Below are positions 46,848 through 58,998 of a DNA stretch of 64,000 nt, piece after piece. Each line of letters begins with the position of its first letter. Positions within the stretch are counted from its first letter, which is position 1. The stretch is taken from NCBI GenBank assembly GCA_019055375.1, contig JAHQIW010000323.1:1-64000 (forward strand). Reading direction: 5' to 3'. The stretch is from Parelaphostrongylus tenuis (lineage: Eukaryota; Nematoda; Chromadorea; Rhabditida; Metastrongylidae). The notes beneath the pieces were generated by a model. It was not told where the DNA came from. It made no database searches and saw nothing but the letters and a program-made list of their open reading frames with translations. The position numbers were made by a program, and so were the translations under genes.

Positions 46848-47520
46848 ATTAACCTCGGCATGCTTCAATAATTCTCAATTTTCTTCCTCAAGCTAAACAC
46901 GAGATGTTATATAATTTCTTTATTCATTCGACAGCTGACGTTGCGACAGTTCGCCTTTTTCAGGGCCTGGAGAGGTCAAATTGTCTGCACTTAATCAGTC
47001 AAACACTACCACTACTTCTTTTAGAAAAAATCACCGGACCTAGATTTTGATCGCATCAAGCACCAAATCACCGTTAAACACACTCACCACTTTTTGTATG
47101 TGTTCTACTGAATGATTCAAGTGGAGATCACCGGAAGGATATCGCGTAGGCTCGTAGTGCACCCTACCCATCAAACAACAGTCCTATGTACTGACTCATA
47201 TCACGAGTGATAACGAGGCATTCCTCTCTGCGGTTTATAGTTGGATTGGTCGAATTAATCCAGAACTCTTCCAAAATCTTTTGCGGTAATTTCCACTTGA
47301 ATCATTCAGTAGAACACATACAAAATTTTTATGTTCCAAAATCTTTTACGTTGATGTCTTATGTTATTTTTTCTAAAGGAGTAATACAGGTGTTTGACTG
47401 TTCGGATTACAGAATACTTGACTTTTTCAGGCTCTGAAGAAGGCGAACTGCCGAAACGTCATCTTCTGAATAAAGGTTGATGTAACACCTCGTGTCTGAC
47501 TTGAAGAAAATTAGGAATTA
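46848..47520. repeat. Family D element, longer copy with a nested palindrome
   Basis: Starts CTATTAACCTCGGCATGCTT, has the same arms as the 15.4-kb copy (ACAGTTCGCCTTTTTCAGG and GGCTCTGAAGAAGGCGAACT). Its centre is about 300 bases longer. Inside, 47091-47126 and 47290-47330 are reverse complements (GTGTTCTACTGAATGATTCA). Confidence 0.72.
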
Positions 47521-48104
47521 TAATCACATAATTATGAGGAAATTCGATTCTTCATCTAGCGTGTGGATTTCCATCAAGTTTATTTAAATGAAATGTGATT
47601 CAGTCAATCTCGAAATCCTTTTATTGAATTTGCTTTTGTAGTAGAGAACTATGCAGGATGATTGAGTTTCACGAGATTCTTCGTGATCCTCTGAGTGTTT
47701 ATGCGGTAGATTGTATGACTGGTTAACTGGTTTAGCGAGCACAATACAAAACATGTTGAACAAGCTGTAATGTATTTAGAGACGCAGAACAATAAATACA
47801 TCCTTACTTTGAGTGTTTTCTAAAGAACCGCTCCCAAATTTCAATAGATCTCTCCATTTTTATTTGAGCCAACATGTCATATGGATGTTAATGGGCTCTT
47901 GTACACCCTGCTACACGTGTTTCGACCTTACAGTCTCTCAGTCGAGCAGAATCCGTCGTCTTTTAGGCAATCCTCTGTGGGGTGCGCCAGACTCCATACT
48001 AAGAGGTAGCGTCGACGAACGATTTACATTGTAAGTCAAGTGAGAATTTTACCTAACATGCAGTGTTGTACACTCGATTGCTCTTTGGCTGGTATTTAGA
48101 GGGA

Positions 48105-48410
48105 TAAAATAAGGATAAAGCTCTCGGCGTTGATCAATCCCAGAGGGATGCGCCATGCATTCGACTTCAATTTTTAACTTTGTTTGAGGTGATTGAATGC
48201 ATATCTGGCCTTTACAATGACTCGCGGTGGACTCCCGTTGAACCGAGTCAGTGCTGCTTATCCTTCCAGACATTTCTGAGACCTGTCTGGTACCAATTTA
48301 GCGACCCCGGAGGGATGAATGGCTTGGTGAGCCATGAGCGCGAGATCGAACCACTGAGCTCGTGTGCGACGCAGGGCACCTCTAACCACTGCGCCACATG
48401 CGCTCCGGCT
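48105..48410 (-). repeat. Family C tRNA-derived SINE
   Basis: Minus-orientation copy: AGCTCTCGGCGTTGATCAAT at the tail end, then GGATGCGCCATGCATTCGAC, and the tRNA-like head at the right (GAGATCGAACCACTGAGC, then CTAACCACTGCGCCA). It is the best-preserved head of the three copies. Confidence 0.75.
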
Positions 48411-48774
48411 GGTATTTATGTAATATTCTACCCATATCTCGAGTGTTTTATCAAGACCACAATCAAATTTCAGAATATCTCATAACTATTATTAGGTCAA
48501 CAGTAAATCCAACTAAAACAGGCAGCTCCAAGAAGCTTATTGAAAACATTTGTTTCTCTTAGAGCGTATAAATGATTGATTAGACGGACCTCACAAGGTT
48601 AAACTACTATCCCAACCAACCAAAATTGACCGGAAGTTGTTATCAGAATAGTTTCCAAAATCTTCAAGCATCGGATTAATCTCGTCTATTGGGAAATCCA
48701 TCGTCCGTTATTTGCAGGCATAAATCAGGCATGTTGTTGAACTGCCGAAAATAAAGCTTCAAAATTATTACTAA

Positions 48775-48850
48775 GACTTGTGCGGCGGGTTAGAGCACGC
48801 GCTCCCGGATAGAGTGAGATGTGGGTTCGAGTCGCGTCACTCTACACTAT
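48775..48850 (+). repeat. Family A tRNA-like SINE fragment
   Basis: GGGTTAGAGCACGCGCTCCC then GATGTGGGTTCGAGTCGCG. Only the head remains. Confidence 0.62.
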
Positions 48851-49344
48851 GGGTATACAAATACTAGGAGTTTTCGGAAAACGTTTTTTCCAGCACTAAA
48901 GGCAATCAGAAGTTCCTATTTACGAATGGATCTACATTCCATCCTTAAAGGTCTAATAATCATAATGGCACGTTTCAGAAAGTATTTGAATATGCTTGTG
49001 GAATAGCTTCTGTGCCCAGCAGATTACAGGAGCTTGTGCTCCAGTTATTTCCCACGTCGCAGAAGCAGTCTCTTAAGCTGCTCATTAGACTTTGAGTAGC
49101 CGAGTGACGGGTATCTATTTCATTTTCACATATTAGAAAACTTAAAAAACGGCTTGTATTCCAAAGTTATTCGTCAGTGCTATGTAATGAGAAGGAGTAT
49201 CTAATAACTCTTTCATCTGTCATCTGTCTGCATGAGCACAGTATAGGTTTTATATGTAGAAAAAGAAACTGTCATGAACTTAAGCAGGTCGGTCATTAAG
49301 AGGTTTAGAAACTACTGTTCCAACTAGTAATGTTAAGTGATCTC

Positions 49345-49545
49345 AAAACTTTGGCATTGGCTGGGATTCGAACCCTACTCACACCCTATCCTAGAGCGCG
49401 TATTCTACCTCGGTGCACTACCAAAGCCTGTTTTGCCAGCACTCTACGCTACAACGCATGAATCCATCAGCAGCCAGCCACCGACTTTTTGACGTGGTGG
49501 TCGATGTCGACAGTGAACTCAGTTACGCTGGCAGATATAAGATAT
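49345..49545 (-). repeat. Family A tRNA-like SINE
   Basis: Minus copy with TGGCTGGGATTCGAACCCTA, AGAGCGCGTATTCTACCTCG, CTACGCTACAACGCATGAAT and the body GTCGACAGTGAACTCAG. Confidence 0.68.
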
Positions 49546-50351
49546 ATATGTTAGAGACAAGAATTGACGTCGTAATATGCATTTGACTATAAGTTGACCT
49601 CTTGTCCAAGTCGTGAAGGTTGAGGGTCGCTAACAGAACTATTGAGCTGTTCTTGTACTATGACCAATATATATTTAGATAAAACTGAATTTCACTTTTG
49701 AACTATCATGAAATCTTGTCTAACACTTCCAGAAGACAGGTGGCAAATATTGAACACATGCAGGCCTATTATTGAATAGAAGTGTTATAATGAACAGGAA
49801 AAATAAACAATAATGGTCTCAAGAAGATTGAAACGTGCCCTAGGACGAAATCCTGTACAATGTGCACAGTGTACAAAAGTCGCTTGTATTTGTGTTTCAC
49901 CCTAACAAGTAATCGCAGCACTCATTAGGTAACAGACGGTGCCGAAGGGTATTTTTACATTTATTTTTTTCTTATTGTGAGAATGTCAGCAGTTCTTGCA
50001 TTTGATTCATACCAATTCGTTCTCCATGAAGGTTTTATAATTCTTTCCGTATATCTTGATTACTGTTAAAGAATTGTACTTCTTCATGGGCGACGGTGAG
50101 TGCTGGTTGACAGAATTTTCTTTGCCACATTGGACGGACTCAAGCTAAGTTGTTAGATTATCATGAGCGCAATCTAATGTTTCCTTGCTATTATTCTTCT
50201 TCTAAACGCCTGCCTTTCCTTGCGGGACCAGCGACTTCACAATCTTTTGACTGTTGCTTTGTTGTGAGTCACTGTTAGGTAATGCCTAAGAGGAGTCGGT
50301 CACAGAATTAGGCGGAAGTGATCTAAATGCCATCGAAAACTCCGTGACATG

Positions 50352-53172
50352 AGCTGGTTTGCACCTGTTTGCTTAACGTCACAAAACACGACCCGAAATT
50401 GTATATTATGGCCTCACAAAACGTGAAACGGTCTTGGTGATTACAATCTAGTCAGCTGTACATCTTCTTGACTCTGTCACGAAAGCCCAGAGTTGCAAAA
50501 CTGCATTCTTAACAAGTTGCTTTCACACAGTAACTAATTTGTAAGAGACTTTTACTAAGTGTTCTGCTTGAGGGCACAGCAGAAAGCTCGCAGGCATGGA
50601 TAATATTCATTTTAACGTTGAAAAATCTGTTGTTTACTCATGAAGAAAACGTCGAACTTCTTCTTAAACGCACGTTTATGCCGCATTGCTCGAATCTGTT
50701 ATAAAACTAAACAGACTATGCCACACCTGTGGGGTAGTACTTGAATGCACACTTATAGAGGAGTTATATAATTCGTAAGCGCTTATGTTTGTGAATTTGT
50801 ATACGGATCTGTGTGTACGCTCATCATGAGCTACGCATAACACATGTAATAAAGCAGAATAACAAACTCGCGTAATATACGACGCGATAGCTCCTTATTT
50901 CATTTCAATGGGGTCTCGTCGTTGTGGGCTTGGCGCGTACCAGGCTGCTGTGGGTACCGCCACAGAGCCGAGAAAAGCGCGAAGAAAAGCACGTGTGGTT
51001 TTGTGTAGTCTTCCAGGTAGATGTGCCGGGAAGGCGGCGCTCCGTCCTGTACGATGCTGCCAGGAATTTGTTATGATTGGGGCTTATAATGAGTCCCAAT
51101 TTCGCAATTTTGCGAAAGAAGATTTGGCACTAAATCACCAAACAGCTTTCTCAAGAGGTGAAAGTTCAATAGGTCTGCCACGTGAAGGGAGGAGGTGGGA
51201 TTTCACACAAAAAAATCATGATATAGTAGTTATAGAAATTGACTCAGATTGTTCTGTGTGGTGAATTACCTTTTTCCTGAAATTGATGGGTATGTTCGAA
51301 GGCTGTCAGAGATGTCTACGAAGAATGCTCGCTTTTTTAAACACTCACTTTATTCGGTTACTCAAATAGTAAGACTAATATCCAGAATTTATGCCAAGCA
51401 GTTCCAGCGACTTGCTTGCGTTGTTTCATCACGTGTCAGCTATCACAAGCATGTCTTACGGGGCGTACTGGAGGCTTGGACTACTAAACACTTTGGCGAC
51501 TACGAATTGCATTTCAACAGGACTGGGCTGCTATGCCTTATGCCCGATCTACGATTGCCATCTGTCATGAGCAGTTTTCAGACTATGAGAAAGGAAGTTT
51601 GGTCGTCAAAGTTGTCGTATCTCAACCCACTGAATTACTCCGTGGCGGTCCATACGGAGAAGGAAGTCCCAATTACCCGTTACACTACCGCAGACGCGCT
51701 TGCAACGGCTTTAACACGCATTTGGGAAGAAATTACGGTGGAAACGTAAGCCAGTATTGTTGGAAATACTTGCAAGTGACTTCGTAAAATTCAAGGGAGA
51801 TTAGAAGAGAAAATTTTGAAGATTTGTTATAAGCCTTTTTGTTCATTGTTATAGCTTCTGCTAGGAGTATCCCGTATTTCGCAAATGAGAGAAAGGATCC
51901 GAAGTTGACCTACGTCAACGATCGAAAATCAGAGACGCCGTTCTACACGCCAGGATATCGAAAATAAGGTGGGCCGGACACGTGATGCGCTTCAACGAAA
52001 ATCGGTGGACGAGAGCCGTTGCCGACTGGATTCCTCGGGACGTCAAGCGCTCTAAAGGAAGACCACTGACCCGTTGGTCCGATTTTTTCACGAAAGCGAT
52101 AGAAGAAAGATATGATGCTCAGCGAATCCTTAGATTGAGGTGGACCCACTGGGCTGCTCTTGCACGCGATAGGGAAAAATGGAAGAGTTGCTGGTACCCA
52201 CTCGAGTCACTCGACGATCAACGGGACGACAGGTGATAGAGGTGATAGCTTCTGATCTAAACGGCGGATGTGTTGATCGGGAAGGTAGCATCACAGAGAA
52301 GTGGGCAATGATAAGGCGACCATAATCAAATAGATACAAGCCAGCCCATATCTTGGGGCCAATTGCATTTCAATCATTGCCTCAAATTTCCTAACAGGAT
52401 CTATCTATGCAAAACAGGGACTCACAACAAAACAACCAGAACAATGTGTAATCGCTCCACTAACATGGAAAGACCGCTACCCAAAGAAAATTGACACCGA
52501 GGGAGCAATGGATTGCGCTCATACTTATCTAACAACTTAGCTCGACTCTTTCAAATATTGCAAAGAAAATTGTGTCAACAAGCATTTTCCGCAGCTCATG
52601 AAGAAGAAGAAACACTTGTCAATAACCGAGATAGCACGAAAAGTGCAAGAAGCCTTAATGGAGATCGAATCAGAACAATTGAATCGAAAGCAAGAAGTGC
52701 TGACATCCGCACAGTAAACTGTGTTCAAGGATTAAGCAAATAAATGAAATAGATGTAAAGGCACAACTCGACATCGTCTGTTACCTTTTGATTATTTAGC
52801 ACCGCGATTACTTGTTTGAGTGAAAGGCAACTACAGTTCATTATTCTTTCCCTCTTCTGCTCATTTCCAACATTTCTATTAGATGGCAGGCCTGCATATG
52901 TGCATTATTGAATGCATATCCTACTCTATGTGTTAGTCAGGATTTTTATGATGGTCCAGACGTAAAATTCAGTTTGATCTAACCGCATATTAGCCATGAA
53001 TCAAGAACTGTTTAAGGGTTCTTATAGTGCTCCTCAAATTCCAAAACCTGGTTGAAAACTCAATTGTATTTTCCAGCATGATACGACATAGATAAGGAAT
53101 ACTGAATAAAGAAAAAGGCTGAAATAACCATGGAATACGGAAACCACAACTAGACAACTCAATAAAAACAAT
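50352..53172 (+). mobile_element. 2.43-kb dispersed repeat, copy 1, carrying an RTE insertion
   Basis: Same element as at 55651-58084. Without the RTE fragment at 51861-52244 its length is almost identical. Transposase remnants include NYSVAVHTEKEVPITRYTTA then DALATALTRIWEEITVET, with LSYLNPLNYSV in place of SPDLNPxDYSV. It carries AATAAA near 50849 and several frameshifts. Copies share the sequence ending GGAAGACTGC...TAAATGAA(A/T)TAGATGT and the same right flank. Confidence 0.68.
51861..52244 (+). mobile_element. 5'-truncated RTE-type non-LTR retrotransposon fragment
   Basis: It encodes the C-terminal end of an RTE reverse-transcriptase polyprotein: LGVSRISQMRERIRS, then IRWAGHVMRFNENRWTRAVA, DWIPRDVKRSKGRPLTRWSD, FFTKAIEERYDAQRI and ARDREKWKSCW..PLE. 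WAGHVxR, RWSDFF and HW..LARDR are family hallmarks. It ends in short GGTGATA repeats like RTE tails. It is flanked by a perfect ATAGCTTCTG duplication (51851-51860 and 52245-52254). Confidence 0.85.
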
Positions 53173-53179
53173 TCTTGCC

Positions 53180-53180
53180 T

Positions 53181-53216
<36 letters not shown>
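53180..53216. repeat. (AT)n microsatellite at the end of repeat copy 1
   Basis: An uninterrupted AT run directly after TTCTTGCCTCA; the same junction is at 58092-58122 after copy 2. Confidence 0.9.
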
Positions 53217-53219
<3 letters not shown>

Positions 53220-55650
53220 ATCATTTCCTTCCACAATATTTTAAAAATACCAGAAATGAACAATCGAGTGTACAACACTGTCGTTGTGGTGATTTATTAA
53301 ACTTGATGGTTGTAAATCGTTTGTCGCTGCCTACTCTAAGTGTTGGCACTACATCACTTCCAGAGGATTGGCTGAAGACGAAGGGCCTGCCCGACTGACT
53401 AGACTGCAAGGTCGAGAAGCGTGTATCGTGCTGTACAAAAGCCCATTAGCAGACCACGTGACATGTTGCCTCAAATAATATTTAACAGAAATAAATACAT
53501 CGTTGCTCTCTCCATTGACTATCATATTATGAGACTTAATCTTCGTTATCCATTGCAATTGTGGCGCATGCATGGTTGTTGTGTGGCTAGGAATCGCCGA
53601 TTTCAGAAACAAAATATATCTCAAGTGAAAATATTTTTATTTAACGGCTTTACCGGTTTTAAGAATTCATAGATAAAATGTCAACACCGACTACACGGGC
53701 CAGGTCGTTGACGGCTGACGGCTGACAGATAGATACGCTGTAGCGTAGAAAGAGTGGTGTGCAAAATGGGCGCCAGTAGTGTAACGGATAGAGCACGCGC
53801 TCCACAATAGAGTGGGGTGCGGGTTCTAGTTCCGCCCGACTCGAAAATTTTGCACATCACTCAACATCGCTGGGTATCTACAAAATAAATATGTCACAGT
53901 TTTTCTCAGATTTATAATGCCGGCTTTTTTCATTATAGTCATAAATTTTGATTTGGCTAAAGCAACAGCCTGTTTCGTTTTCTTCAGAGCCAATGCTCCA
54001 CAGTCGTTCGTCGTCGTTGTGGCTTTTGTTCTCTTTTCGAATTTGATTTGTTGACAGCGACAAAACATTATTACAGCACAAGATTATATCCATCATACAA
54101 GAAAATAAATGTTCCATTCATTTCAAATTCTTAATAGATTGTGTTTGCGTTGCAGTTTACATGCATGGATGCATATCCTGCTTTATGAGGTGAATCGTCA
54201 AATTGAGAGCAAGTTAAAAGTATTAGCTAAATACAGTCGTTTGGCACATGCAGCCCAAATGATCCGCAAGACCTGCTCTCTTTGCGAACGCGTAGATTAT
54301 CTACCACTGCACAGTCACAACGTGGTTTTTGGAGAGCACTGTGAGGTTTTTGCTGGTATATTTTTTCAGACATTTCAGACACTATATAGATCTTTAGCCA
54401 GTGAATACCGCCTCTGCCCGGAGGTACCTTAATCCTTTTCCAGCAAAAAAGCACTGATTTCGATATGCGCACTGCTTTCTGGTTCGACCCCCAACGTTTT
54501 ATTTTTCAAAACACACGCTTTTTCCAGTTCCCGTTCATTGCACAGTTTTTTCTGGCCAGAATTTCAGCTTATGAAACTCAGATTCTGTTCCGTAACCGCC
54601 TCATAAATGGCCATTCTCATTAAAATATACTTCCAGAAAACCCATTGTCATGATGGAATGGAATACTTTGATATTGAAAGTGTAAGAGAACCACACATAT
54701 ACACTTCAACAACCTTACATTGACACAGTAGTTTGATGAAGAGCGAATTTCTTTTTTCATCACTTATGAAAACTGTCCAAAAGATAAGATTACGTAGAAG
54801 GACATAGCGGACATAAAGAGCTTAGAGAAATACAAAAAATGTGTGAAGACCTTAGATAATAGAAAGATTACCACAAAAAGAAAACGGTGCACTGTTGTTG
54901 TTGAAAAAGCTTACGATTTGTACATTATAATTTCAAGGCGCATTACAGTGATAAAACATTGCGATAACACAACTTGAGCAGCGAAGTCATTGGTTCCTCA
55001 AAGTAGGAAGCGTACTTTCAGTATTTTCGGCACGTCCGGATGATCCACGCACAAAGGGCCGCCTTTCCTTGAAGACCAAGCTTAAATAGCTTTGAATTCT
55101 CGTATTGCCATATTATAAGAATATTTAAGTACTTTCCATTACTTTTAGCTTGCCAAGAAATTGTGATCGTGGTATTCTTTCCTTCTTCTCATAGGATTGG
55201 TGATTAGAACCCACAGTGTCTGGGGAAATGACTGATATCACACATCTGTTGGCCACATTAGGTCATTTACACGTCAGAAAGCAACCCAGTATTCCCTATG
55301 GGAAATCAGTCCCGTAGAAAGCATGTCAGAAACATTAATTTTGTACGCTTTGCATCTTACATCCAAGTTCAGTAATCTCTATGCGCGCGAAAAACGGCTA
55401 AAACTTTCACAAAATACCACACAGTTTTGTGATCAAATTTCTATTTTGCTAAGAGTTTCCAAATACTAAGCATTCTCATAAATTCCAGCACTAGAGAAAC
55501 AACTCTAAATTTATAAACCAGTAATAGAAATTTTTTGACAACACTAATCAAAGTATGCGCTATCGGCCTGAACACATTTCTTCCACACCTCAAGCAACAA
55601 ATCATTACTCGCTCATGGAACTCGTCATTCTTCGATTCTTAGAAAGTTGT
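53217..55650. other. Spacer between the two 2.43-kb repeat copies
   Basis: Holds one family A SINE (53695-53880). The 107-codon ORF at 54109-54432 has a Cys-rich patch (KTCSLCERVDYLPLHSHNVV) but no acceptor or donor that fits, so it is not called as a gene. Confidence 0.45.
53695..53880 (+). repeat. Family A tRNA-like SINE
   Basis: Body GCTGACAGATAGATACGCTG then head CCAGTAGTGTAACGGATAGA, GGTGCGGGTTCTAGTTCCGC and tail TTTTGCACATCACTCAACAT. It is complete enough to define the order body, tRNA-like head, tail. Confidence 0.7.
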
Positions 55651-58084
55651 CAGTGACATGAGCTGGTTCGTACCTGTTTGTTTGACGTCACAAAACACGA
55701 CGCGAAATTGTATATTATGGCTTCACAAAACGTGGAATGGTCTTGATGATTACAATCTAGATAGCAATACATCTTCATGACTCGGCCACAATAGCCCAAA
55801 GTTACAGAACTGCATTCTGAACAAGTTATTTTTATACAGTCACTGCTTTGTAAGAGTCTTTCACTAAGTGTTCTGCCTGAGGACACAGCAGGAAGCTCAC
55901 AGGCATGGAAAATATCCATTTTTACGTCGGAAAATCTCTTGTTTGCTCATTACGAAAACGTCGAACTCCTTCTCGGGCGCACGTTTATGTCGCATTGCTT
56001 CGAATTTGGTATAAAACCTAAACAGAGTATGTCGCACCTGTGGGGTAGTGTGCAAATGCATGCTCACAGAGGAAGTATATATTTTGTGTGCGCTTAGTAT
56101 GTGAATCTGTACACGGGACTGTGTGTAAGTTCATCGTGAACTACGTATAACACATGTGATAAAGCAGAATAACAAACTCGCGCGACATACGACGCAGCAG
56201 CACTTTATTCCATCTGGATGGGTTCTGGTTATCGTTGACTTCGTGCGTTCCGCGCCGTTGTGGGGACTACCGCAGCGGCGACGAAATGGAAAAAATATCG
56301 ACGTAGTTTTGTATAGTCTTCCCGGTAGATGTGCCGGGAAGGCGGTATTGCGTAGTGTACGATGCTGCAGGGATTTTGCCGTGATTGGAGCTTATAATGA
56401 GTCCCAATTTCGCAATTTTGGGAAAGAAGATTAATCCATTAACAACAAAGCAGCCTTCTGAAGAATTGAAAAATTGAACAGACCGGCAAAAAGATATCAT
56501 GATATAGTAGTCGCAGAAACTGGCTTAGTGTTCTGTGTGATAAAGGACTTTTTTCCTGAAATTGAAGGAGATGTTCGAAGGCTCTCAGAGAAGTCTACAA
56601 AAAATGCTCGCTTTTTCTAGACACTTAATTTATTCAGTTACTTGAATAGTAAAACTAGTAACCAGAATTATACAAAGCAATAACAGTAATTTCCAAGCAC
56701 TGTCTCATCTTGCTGCCAGCTATCACTAGCATGTCTTACGGGGCGACTGGAGTCTCGGACTACCAAACACTTTGGCGACTACGAATTGCGTTTCAAGAGG
56801 ACAGGGGTGGTGTGCATTTTGCCCGCTTAACGATTTCCATCTGTCAAGAGCAGTTTTCAGACTTTCGAGCAAGGACGTTTGGCCGTCAAAATTGTTGTAT
56901 CTTAACCCAATGAATTACTCCGTGGCGGATCCTATGGGGAAGGAAGCCCAGTTACCCATTACACTACCGCAGACGCGCTTGAAGCGGCTTTAACACACAT
57001 TAGAAAGAAATTACGGTGGAAACGTGAGTCAAATCGTTGAAAATTTCCGGTGACTTCGTAAATTTCAAGAGAGATTAGAAGAGGGAGTTCTGAGGATTTA
57101 TAATAAACCTTTTTGCTCATTGTTAAATCTTTTGATCTAAACTACGAATGTGATGAAAATGTTCGGGAAGGAAACATCATAGCATCATAGACAAGTGAGC
57201 AATGGTAAGGCGACGATAATCAAATTGATACAAGCCAGCTCATGTTTTGGGGCCAGTTGCATTTCAGTCACTGCTTCAAATTTTCTAACAGGATCTTTCT
57301 ATGCATTACTTAACAGGAACTTACAGCAAAACAGTCAGAACAATGTGAAATCGCTCCACTAACATGGGAAGACTGCTGTTTAAAAAAAATGGCACAAAGA
57401 GAGCACTGGATTGTGCTCATACTTATCTAACAATTCATCTCGATCTCTTAAATATTGCAAAGAAAACTGTGTCAACTAGCATTTTCCGCAGTTCATGAAG
57501 ACGAAGAAATCCTTTTCAATACCAGAGATAATACGAAACGTGCACGAAGACCTTAATGGAGAATGAATCAGAGCAACTGAGTCGAAAGCAATGTTGATAT
57601 CAGCACAGTAAACTGTGTTCAAGGATTGATCAAATAAATGAATTAGATGTCAAGGCACAATTCGACATCGTCTGTTACCTTTTCAATATTTAGTACCGCG
57701 ATTACTTGTTTGAGTGAAAAGCAACTACAGTTCATAATTGTTTCCCCCTCCTGCTCATTCCCAACACTTCTATTAGATGGCAGGCCTGCACGTGTGCATT
57801 ATTGGACGCATATCTTGCTGAATGTGTTATATGGGCAGATGCTTGATGCGCAGGATTTTTATGATGGTCCAAACCTAAAACTCAGTTTCAGTTAACCACA
57901 TATGAGACATAATTCAAGAACAGTTCAAGGGTTCTGACAGTGTTCCTCTAATTTTGGACTTGGTTAGAAATCCAGTTGTATTTCCCGGCATGATACGACA
58001 TAGATAAAAAATATTGATTAAATACAAAATAGCCATGGAATACGGAAACCACAACTATAAAGCAGTTTAATAAAAACAATTCTT
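55651..58084 (+). mobile_element. 2.43-kb dispersed repeat, copy 2, with decayed Tc1/mariner-superfamily transposase
   Basis: The element is collinear with 50352-53172 throughout, starting at GTGACATGAGCTGGTT and ending before a TA microsatellite. Translation in shifting frames gives SDYQTLWRLRIAFQEDRGGV, ISICQEQFSDF and LNPMNYSVADPMGKEA, matching the family pattern of a Q-x-D-x-A-P-x-H motif, a helix, then SPDLNPMDYSVW. These are the catalytic-core landmarks of IS630-Tc1-mariner transposases. The expected Asp residues are lost or frame-shifted, so it is dead. No clear terminal inverted repeats were found at the borders of identity. Confidence 0.68.
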
Positions 58085-58089
58085 GCCCT

Positions 58090-58122
58090 CAATATATATA
58101 TATATATAATTATATATATATC
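58090..58122. repeat. (AT)n microsatellite at the end of repeat copy 2
   Basis: An AT run with one interruption after TTCTTGCCCTCA. It marks the same 3' boundary as in copy 1, so the microsatellite is probably part of the element. Confidence 0.88.
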
Positions 58123-58470
58123 CTCACGGACCTCCTTCTTTGAGGGATCCCGCCAGGTTAGTCGCGAGGGCACGTGGCGCGTCCCCAGGTAGTGGATAGG
58201 GGAAATAGAATGCGAACTAAAAGCGACCATGTGCTTTCCAGAGAAGCTGGTGGATTCAGGGCATAAGCTCACTGGTTCTGCAGCTCTGATTTGACAAAAC
58301 TCCATTTATACGAGTCATTTCGGCCAAAAGCCTGCAGTCAAGCGGCTGATAAATACATGGGAGGCGGTTAGGAGGCGTCTCCAATAAATAAGCTCTTTCG
58401 TATCCTCCGAGAGAGATTGGCAAGCTCCTCGTGAGTACCCAGCCCTCGTTTTTAGAGCCTAACAAGCTGT
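58120..58470 (-). repeat. Unidentified repeat-like block with a short minus-strand ORF
   Basis: GC-richer than its surroundings and without splice signals. The minus strand carries a 69-codon ORF (WVLTRSLPISLGGYERAYLL, then PPNRLPCIYQPLDCRLLAEM). It sits directly between the 2.43-kb repeat and an RTE fragment, so a retroelement part is the most likely explanation. I cannot name the family. Confidence 0.35.
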
Positions 58471-58529
58471 ACGTTGGGTATCAAAATGCTAAAAACACAA
58501 ATAAATATGAGCCTCATTCCTGTAACCCC

Positions 58530-58998
58530 GAAAGAGCCTCCGGTACGGCAGCGGCTTGTAGGACGAGTACGGAGAGGTTGCTAGTCTGTCGAAAGGTCGG
58601 TCCTAGGAGTTGTCCCATATTTTGCAAATGAGAGGAAGGAACCGAAGTTTCGACCTACGTCAACGATCGAAGATCAAGGACACCATTTCACACTCCAGGA
58701 TGTCGAAAATAAGGTGTGTCGGACAGGTGATGCTTCTCAACAGCAACCGATGGACGTGAGCCGTCACCGACTGGATTCCTCAGGACATCAAGCGCTCTAC
58801 CTGAAGACCAACGACCTGATGGCCCGATTTCTTCACGAAAAGCGTAGAAAAAAGATATGATGCTCAACGAATCTCTAGAGAGAGGAGGACCACTGGGTTA
58901 CTCTTGCACCCGATAGGGAAAAAATGAAAGTGTTGCTGGTGCCCACTCGAGTCACTCGACGAATAACGGGACGAGAGGTGATACGGGTGATATTATAT
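58530..58998 (+). mobile_element. Second RTE fragment, more decayed
   Basis: Nucleotide-level match to 51861-52244 from CTAGGAGTTGTCCC (near 58603) to GGTGATACGGGTGATA (near 58990), with several indels that break the frame. Upstream bases from about 58530 may extend the same element 5' (TSTERLLVCRKV). The coding remnant is not open. Confidence 0.75.

Larger units (their letters stand above)
46609..50351. other. Intergenic stretch after the mucin-like gene
   Basis: Contains the family D element, a family C and two family A SINEs, and a short poorly supported ORF at 47813-48034. No splice-bounded coding exon was recognised. The mucin-like gene's 3' UTR occupies the first few hundred bases; no clear AATAAA is seen there. 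Confidence 0.5.

Noticed and set aside
48775..48850. Functional tRNA gene
   Set aside because: A/B-box-like strings are present but acceptor and anticodon stems do not pair properly, and similar sequences recur as dispersed repeats.
56156..56434. Gene encoding a Cys/Arg-rich 92-residue protein
   Set aside because: It lies in the 2.43-kb repeat and is frame-shifted relative to the sister copy at 50908-51264.
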